Shown: positions 6,984 through 10,877 of the stretch, piece by piece
How the letters are laid out: every line of letters starts with the position of its first letter
Position numbering within the stretch: position 1 is the first letter of the stretch
Source: Paenibacillus sp.
Lineage (GTDB): Bacteria; Bacillota; Bacilli; Paenibacillales; Paenibacillaceae
DNA: 10,877 nt
Reading direction: 5' to 3'
Assembly: GCA_029256665.1 (NCBI GenBank)
Contig: JAQSXN010000071.1
Span: forward strand, 1 to 10,877
Made by a program: the position numbers and the translations under genes
Notes under the pieces: generated by a model
What the model was told of the DNA's origin: nothing
Database searches by the model: none
Seen by the model: only the letters and a program-made list of their open reading frames with translations

Positions 6984-7541
6984 ATGAAGAGAAAATTTTC
7001 CGATCGCGCGAACTGGCGCCGAATACTGCGAAGAAGCTACTCTTGCTTGGCGCTTGACGGAGACGAATTTAGAGGGCTCGTCACCTTCTACCGGATCCAC
7101 GAGCTGCGCGAGCCTCTCTGGAAGGAATACAACGGACGGAGGCTCTGCCTGGCAGACCGAGGTTACTTATGGATGCAGCACTTTCCTAAGGGCGAGCATT
7201 TTGTCGTAACCACGATGTTCGATGACAAGGGCCGCGTCGTGCAATGGTATATCGACGTGTGCAAGACGCAAGGATTAACCGATCAACAGGTTCCATGGTT
7301 CGACGACCTGTACCTCGATGTTGTCGTACTGCCGAGCGGCGAAGTTTATTTGATGGACGAAGACGAGCTGGAGGATGCGCTAAGGCAAGGCGCGGTGTCG
7401 GGCAAGGACGCGGCGCTCGCGCGCAAGACGGCGGGAAGGCTGCTATCGAGCATCCGCAACGGCAGATTCCGATATTTCACTCTAAGCCTTAAGCATCGCA
7501 AGAGTCTCTTGGAGCGAACGGGGGAGCTAAGCGAATCATGA
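6984..7541 (+). CDS. DUF402 domain protein (NtdP/YgaC-like)
   Basis: This is a 185-residue soluble protein with no signal peptide. The start chosen is the ATG at 6984, with GAAAGG (6968-6973) 10 bases upstream. A TTG at 6912 in the same frame would add 24 residues, but it lies within an inverted repeat and has no clear ribosome site. The pattern WYIDVC (from Trp88), WFDDLYLDVVVLPSG (Asp107, Asp108, Asp112) and the acidic DEDELEDAL (from Asp125) is that of the DUF402 fold. Known members such as B. subtilis YgaC/NtdP and S. aureus NtdP hydrolyse nucleoside tri- and diphosphates with divalent metal bound by such acidic residues. Activity here is inferred. The N-terminus is very basic. The gene overlaps the next one by 4 bases, so the two are probably co-expressed. 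Confidence 0.85.
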   Translation: MKRKFSDRANWRRILRRSYSCLALDGDEFRGLVTFYRIHELREPLWKEYNGRRLCLADRGYLWMQHFPKGEHFVVTTMFDDKGRVVQWYIDVCKTQGLTDQQVPWFDDLYLDVVVLPSGEVYLMDEDELEDALRQGAVSGKDAALARKTAGRLLSSIRNGRFRYFTLSLKHRKSLLERTGELSES

Positions 7542-8209
7542 TGGCCGTCAAGCAGCGGAGGAGCAGCACGCGCCGGAGAAAGTCTTCCAGGCGGCCGTGG
7601 CTGCTCCTGTTTCGTCTCTTCGTCGTAATGTTGGCAGCATTAATCGTTTGGTGCGGTTACGTTGCATGGTATATTAACAATCATCCTTCCTCATTCAAAG
7701 CAGGGATGCACGCCGACGCAGGCATCGTGCTCGGAGCGGCGCTATGGAGCGATAAGCCGAGCCCGGCCCTGAAGGAAAGACTAAATTACGCTTATGAATT
7801 GTACAAGGCCGGGTCCGTCGATGTGCTCATCTTGTCCGGCGGGCATGGCGGATTGTCGTCGACCTTGTCCGAAGCGGAGGGCATGCGCAATTATTTGACC
7901 GACAAAGGAATGCCGGAAGACAAGCTGCTGCTGGAGATGGAATCGACGAGCACCTACCAGAATCTAATGTTCAGCCGGCGTCTCGGAGAATCAAACGGGG
8001 TAAGCAGTTATCTAGTCATTACACATGACTATCATGCTCCACGCGCGCAAGAAATGGCCGCATTCGCGGGATTTGATCCCGTGCTCGTTGCGGGAGTGAA
8101 GTCGCTGGTGCTTAACCAGTTTTACAACGATTCCCGGGAGGTGCTGGCATATACGAAGTGGAAGCTGGATTACGCGCTGTACCGGATCGGGATTCTCTCT
8201 CCCGAGTAG
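7538..8209 (+). CDS. YdcF/SanA/ElyC family membrane-anchored protein (DUF218)
   Basis: The product has 223 residues, with a strongly basic N-terminal tail (Arg/Lys in 5-19) and one membrane segment (about 21-46). The DUF218 domain is predicted to lie outside the membrane by the positive-inside rule. Visible family features are DAGIVLGAALW (60-70), LILSGGHGG (97-105), SEAEGM (111-116), the ES-x-x-TYQN stretch (135-142) and VITHDYHAPRA (160-170). In E. coli, relatives SanA and ElyC affect envelope integrity and lipid-carrier use. No reaction is firmly assigned for the Gram-positive forms. The start is ATG at 7538, immediately followed by ATG at 7541. It overlaps the stop of the DUF402 gene (ATGA). 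A G-rich site (7520-7525) lies 12 or more bases upstream, so coupling may matter for initiation. Confidence 0.9.
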   Translation: MMAVKQRRSSTRRRKSSRRPWLLLFRLFVVMLAALIVWCGYVAWYINNHPSSFKAGMHADAGIVLGAALWSDKPSPALKERLNYAYELYKAGSVDVLILSGGHGGLSSTLSEAEGMRNYLTDKGMPEDKLLLEMESTSTYQNLMFSRRLGESNGVSSYLVITHDYHAPRAQEMAAFAGFDPVLVAGVKSLVLNQFYNDSREVLAYTKWKLDYALYRIGILSPE

Positions 8210-8300
8210 TTTGCCGTGAATCTGCTAATATGCCGCCTTAAGAGAGAATAAGCTTGTAATGCGGTATTAATCGCCACAGCTTCCGTACAAAGGACAGGTG

Positions 8301-9281
8301 ATGCGACAGATGAACGGACACGTCATATCGGGACCAGGCAACGGCTCGGCCAGACCTTCCCGCCAGATCAACGTGGTGCTCAGAAGCCATGAAACGGCGA
8401 TCGCCGCATCGGCGCAAGCGTTGGAAGCCGAACCGTTGCCCAGCGTCAAGCCGCTGCCGGCCGTCGATCACTACGCCGACATTCAGAAGGAACTCGAGCC
8501 CATGATCGGGATGGAGAACGTCAAGCAGCTGGTATACGAGATATACGCGTTGTTATACATTAGCCGGATGCGCACCGAAGCGGGCTTATTCGGCGGTTCG
8601 CAAGTCTATCATATGATTTTCAAAGGGAACCCCGGCACGGGCAAGACGACGATCGCTAGAATTATCGCCAAGCTGTTCCAGAAGATGGGCGTCCTTACCA
8701 AAGGGCATCTTATCGAAGTGGAGCGCGCCGATCTTGTCGGCGAATATATCGGTCATACGGCGCAGAAAACCAGGGATTTGGTACGCAAGGCGCTTGGCGG
8801 CGTGTTGTTTATCGATGAGGCTTACAGTCTAGCCCGCGGCGGGGAAAAGGACTTCGGGAAAGAAGCAATCGATACGCTAGTCAAGGCGATGGAGGATCAT
8901 CGGAACGGCTTTATTTTGATTCTAGCCGGGTATCCGCTGGAAACGGAGCAGTTCTTGATGACGAATCCGGGCTTGCCGTCGCGATTTCCGATCCAGATCG
9001 AATTCCCGGATTATTCGGTCGACCAGCTCTTGCAGATCGGAGAGCTTATGGTCAAAGAACGGGATTATATCATGCTCCCGCAAACCGTTTTTAAGCTGCG
9101 GCAGCATTTGATGCAGGAGAAACAAAATGAAATGTTTTCGTTCAGCAACGCCAGGTTCGTGCGCAATACGATCGAGAAAGCGATACGCCATCAGGCGGTC
9201 CGGCTTATCGGGCAGTATTCCAATTCGATACCGGCCAAAGGCGAATTAATGACGATTCGTCCGGAAGACTTGAAATTATGA
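8301..9281 (+). CDS. spoVK: Stage V sporulation protein K, AAA+ ATPase
   Basis: SpoVK is a mother-cell AAA+ ATPase of the CbbX/SpoVK type, needed for spore maturation in B. subtilis. The product is 326 residues from the ATG at 8301, with AAAGGA (8289-8294) 6 bases upstream. A GTG at 8298 would be too close to that site. Motifs are Walker A GNPGTGKTT (residues 109-117, Lys115), Walker B VLFIDEAYSL (Asp172, Glu173), sensor 1 FILILAGY, the NPGLPSRF Arg-containing segment, and RFVRNTIEKAIRHQA near the C-terminal lid. HLIEVERADLVGEYIGHTAQ is the pore-loop region and closely resembles B. subtilis SpoVK. Length matches the family. No clear sigma-E promoter was found in the 91-base gap upstream, although the B. 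subtilis gene is expressed in the mother cell. Confidence 0.95.
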   Translation: MRQMNGHVISGPGNGSARPSRQINVVLRSHETAIAASAQALEAEPLPSVKPLPAVDHYADIQKELEPMIGMENVKQLVYEIYALLYISRMRTEAGLFGGSQVYHMIFKGNPGTGKTTIARIIAKLFQKMGVLTKGHLIEVERADLVGEYIGHTAQKTRDLVRKALGGVLFIDEAYSLARGGEKDFGKEAIDTLVKAMEDHRNGFILILAGYPLETEQFLMTNPGLPSRFPIQIEFPDYSVDQLLQIGELMVKERDYIMLPQTVFKLRQHLMQEKQNEMFSFSNARFVRNTIEKAIRHQAVRLIGQYSNSIPAKGELMTIRPEDLKL

Positions 9282-9332
9282 GGAAGCCCGCCGCGACGGG
9301 CAGGGCATGACGTAAGGGAGACAGATAGAGCA

Positions 9333-10625
9333 ATGAGCGAGCAGCTAGACAGAAATCAACGATGGGAACCATTAATCGCTTTGGCCGAGCTGGCCGAAGA
9401 AGAAGCGGCAGAAGCATTTAAGCGGACGGATCGGATAGCGGAAAGCAATCAGTGGAAAGTTATTGAGGCGTTCAAACGTAACGGCGTGAGCGATTTTCAC
9501 TTTGCGGGCTCGACCGGCTATGGCTACAACGATAGAGGACGCGAGGTGCTGGACCTCGTCTACGCCGATGCGATGGGAGCGGAAGCTGCGCTCGTACGGC
9601 CCCACTTCGCTTCCGGCACGCATACGATTAGTTGCGCCTTATTCGGCGTTCTTCGTCCTGGGGACGAATTGTTGTACGTCACGGGCAAGCCCTACGACAC
9701 GCTACATAAGGTTATTGGCAAGAAGGGAGACGGCACCGGTTCGCTCGCCGATTTCGGAATCGAATATCGCGAGGTGGATCTCCTGCCGGAAGGCGGTCTG
9801 GACTGGCGGGCCATCGAAGCAGCCATCACGACTCGGACCAAAGTCATCGGGGTCCAGCGTTCGAGAGGGTATGCTTGGCGCGCCTCTTTCTCCGTTGCGG
9901 AGATCGGGGAGATCGTTAGCCGGGTGAAAACGTTGCGCGAGGACTTGATCGTTTTTGTCGACAACTGTTATGGCGAATTTACGGAGCTTCTGGAGCCAAC
10001 CGAGGTAGGGGCGGATCTGATCGCGGGTTCGCTGATCAAAAATCCGGGCGGGGGCATAGCCGAAACCGGCGGATACATAGCCGGGAAGCGAGAGTTGGTG
10101 GAGGCGGCTTCATACCGTCTGACGGCGCCGGGCATCGGAGGCGACGTCGGGGCGATGTTAGGGACATTGCGATCGATATTCCAAGGTCTATTCTTGTCTC
10201 CCCATATGGTGGGACAGGCCATCAAAGGAAGCATACTTGCCGCGGCAATGTTCGAGAAGCTGGGCTTCGAAACCAAACCTGCTTGGAACGAATCCAGAAC
10301 GGATCTTATCCAGGCCGTTCGTTTCGGTCAAGCCGAACCGTTGATCGCGTTCGTTCAGGGCATTCAGCAAGCCGCGGCGGTGGATGCGCATGCCGTGCCG
10401 GAACCATGGGATATGCCGGGTTACGACAATCCCGTTATTATGGCTGCTGGAACCTTTATGCAAGGGGGCAGCCTGGAACTTTCCGCGGACGCGCCGATCC
10501 GGGAACCGTATATTGCGTACATGCAAGGCGGGCTTACGTACGGACATGCGAAGTACGGCGTGTTAACCGCTTTGGACAAGCTGGTCAGCAGCGGATTTAT
10601 TGTGATTAAACCTTACATAACTTGA
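9333..10625 (+). CDS. PLP-dependent methionine gamma-lyase family protein (YnbB-like)
   Basis: This 430-residue protein is of the YnbB / 'aluminium resistance protein' family, PLP enzymes of fold type I related to methionine gamma-lyase. The true substrate is not settled. Asp210 in VFVDNCYGEF should contact the pyridine nitrogen. Lys236 in GSLIKNPGGGI is the likely Schiff-base lysine. Other family-like segments are FAGSTGYGYNDRGRE, RPHFASGTHTI and FMQGGSLELSADAPIREPY. The ATG at 9333 has AAGGGAG (9314-9320) 12 bases upstream, a rather long spacing. The last codons carry a GlnR box, and the TGA stop lies inside the glnR -35. The ynbB-glnR order is conserved in Bacillus. There, hflX sits between spoVK and ynbB; it is absent from the 51-base gap here. 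Confidence 0.93.
   Translation: MSEQLDRNQRWEPLIALAELAEEEAAEAFKRTDRIAESNQWKVIEAFKRNGVSDFHFAGSTGYGYNDRGREVLDLVYADAMGAEAALVRPHFASGTHTISCALFGVLRPGDELLYVTGKPYDTLHKVIGKKGDGTGSLADFGIEYREVDLLPEGGLDWRAIEAAITTRTKVIGVQRSRGYAWRASFSVAEIGEIVSRVKTLREDLIVFVDNCYGEFTELLEPTEVGADLIAGSLIKNPGGGIAETGGYIAGKRELVEAASYRLTAPGIGGDVGAMLGTLRSIFQGLFLSPHMVGQAIKGSILAAAMFEKLGFETKPAWNESRTDLIQAVRFGQAEPLIAFVQGIQQAAAVDAHAVPEPWDMPGYDNPVIMAAGTFMQGGSLELSADAPIREPYIAYMQGGLTYGHAKYGVLTALDKLVSSGFIVIKPYIT
10601..10617 (+). promoter_or_regulatory. GlnR/TnrA box 1 (perfect consensus) upstream of glnR
   Basis: TGTGA-TTAAACC-TTACA fits the GlnR/TnrA consensus TGTNA-N7-TNACA at every defined position. It is inside the last codons of the YnbB-like gene and ends 4 bases before the glnR -35. 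This is where GlnR binds for feedback control of glnRA in Bacillus. Confidence 0.88.
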
Positions 10626-10650
10626 CACATTTGTAGCGCAAGGATACAAT
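10622..10650 (+). promoter_or_regulatory. Sigma-A promoter of glnR
   Basis: A perfect -35 TTGACA (10622-10627) is separated by 17 bases from TACAAT (10645-10650), one mismatch from consensus. Transcription should start near 10657, giving a leader of about 30 bases before the GTG at 10687. The -35 contains the TGA stop (10623-10625) of the preceding gene. Confidence 0.9.
10632..10648 (+). promoter_or_regulatory. Degenerate GlnR box 2 overlapping the glnR -10
   Basis: TGTAG-CGCAAGG-ATACA keeps the TGT-N11-ACA core of the GlnR consensus but misses one position in each half. Its centre is 31 bases from box 1, close to three helical turns, and it overlaps the spacer and -10. B. subtilis glnRA also has two operators, which supports the call. 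Binding is inferred. Confidence 0.5.
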
Positions 10651-10686
10651 GAAGCTATAAATGAGCGACTGGAAGGTTGATGCGAC

Positions 10687-10877
10687 GTGGCAGATGAAAT
10701 ACGCAGAAATATGGCCTTATTCCCGATCGGCATTGTAATGAAGCTGACCGACTTGACGGCCAGGCAAATCCGTTATTACGAGCAGCACGAATTGATCGTG
10801 CCTGCCAGAACCGCTGGCAATCAACGGTTGTTCTCGTTTAACGACGTCGAACGACTGCTAGAAATCAAATCTTTGAT
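10687..10877 (+). CDS. glnR: Nitrogen regulator GlnR, 5' part (MerR family)
   Basis: GlnR is a MerR-family DNA-binding repressor of glnRA and other nitrogen genes. It is activated through feedback-inhibited glutamine synthetase. The gene starts at GTG 10687 with GGAAGG (10671-10676) 10 bases upstream and runs off the right edge; 63 full codons are visible. The winged-helix segment reads [30 protein letters not shown], split over helix and turn, then [20 protein letters not shown]. This matches B. subtilis GlnR ([22 protein letters not shown]) closely. TnrA is a paralogue with a similar N-terminus. The [12 protein letters not shown] start and the position after ynbB favour GlnR. glnA is expected next, outside the window. 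Confidence 0.95.
   Translation, partial: MADEIRRNMALFPIGIVMKLTDLTARQIRYYEQHELIVPARTAGNQRLFSFNDVERLLEIKSL

Noticed and set aside
6961..6987. Eight-codon leader ORF (MNGKVRSV) overlapping the DUF402 start by ATGA
   Set aside because: There is no Shine-Dalgarno before its ATG and no recognisable attenuation logic; it is too short to tell from chance.
8230..8267. ATGCCGC/GCGGTAT hairpin between the YdcF-type gene and spoVK
   Set aside because: Seven pairs with one G-U, a 24-base loop and no T tract; not convincing as terminator or operator.
8264..8291. Sigma-E-like promoter for spoVK (GTATTAA, then CGTACAAA after 13 bases)
   Set aside because: The start site would fall on the start codon and leave the ribosome site untranscribed.
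9286..9301. Hairpin GCCCG-CCGCGA-CGGGC after spoVK as a terminator
   Set aside because: The stem is only five base pairs and no T run follows.

Overview
The window looks like ordinary core chromosome of an endospore-forming Firmicute, most likely Paenibacillaceae (Paenibacillus or Cohnella type). The grounds are the gene order mutL - RsmJ-like methyltransferase - miaA - hfq ... spoVK - ynbB-like - glnR, the sporulation gene spoVK, good Shine-Dalgarno sites, and GC-rich codon use. Every gene is on the + strand. mutL is cut at the left edge and glnR at the right edge. No mobile element, CRISPR array, tRNA or rRNA was seen.

Left block (2-3411): mutL (3' part), a SAM methyltransferase, miaA and hfq form a tightly packed run. 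Successive genes overlap by 4, 8 and 4 bases, which suggests translational coupling. They serve mismatch repair, RNA methylation (inferred), tRNA i6A modification and RNA chaperoning. An extended -10 sequence inside the end of miaA may give hfq its own promoter. A hairpin after hfq probably ends the unit.

Middle block (3578-6737): a class A penicillin-binding protein (transglycosylase + transpeptidase + fibronectin-III + Asn-Gly-rich tail) is followed after 31 bases by a cyclophilin-type lipoprotein. This is a probable two-gene cell-envelope operon, closed by a strong terminator at 6745-6786. The cyclophilin has Ser where the family has its catalytic Arg.

Third block (6984-8209): a DUF402 protein overlaps by 4 bases a membrane-anchored YdcF/DUF218 protein. 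The 246-base gap before it holds several inverted repeats, two of them directly in front of the start codon.

Right block (8301-10877): spoVK (AAA+ ATPase), a PLP-dependent YnbB-like protein, and the start of glnR. The glnR promoter is a near-consensus sigma-A promoter (TTGACA-17-TACAAT). Its -35 contains the ynbB stop codon. A perfect GlnR/TnrA box lies just upstream, inside the ynbB coding end, and a degenerate second box overlaps the -10. This points to nitrogen-responsive autoregulation of glnR.

I found no clear new biological system. The best leads are local: the Arg-to-Ser cyclophilin, the hairpin-rich DUF402 leader, the recently duplicated tail of the penicillin-binding protein, and the embedded hfq and glnR promoters.
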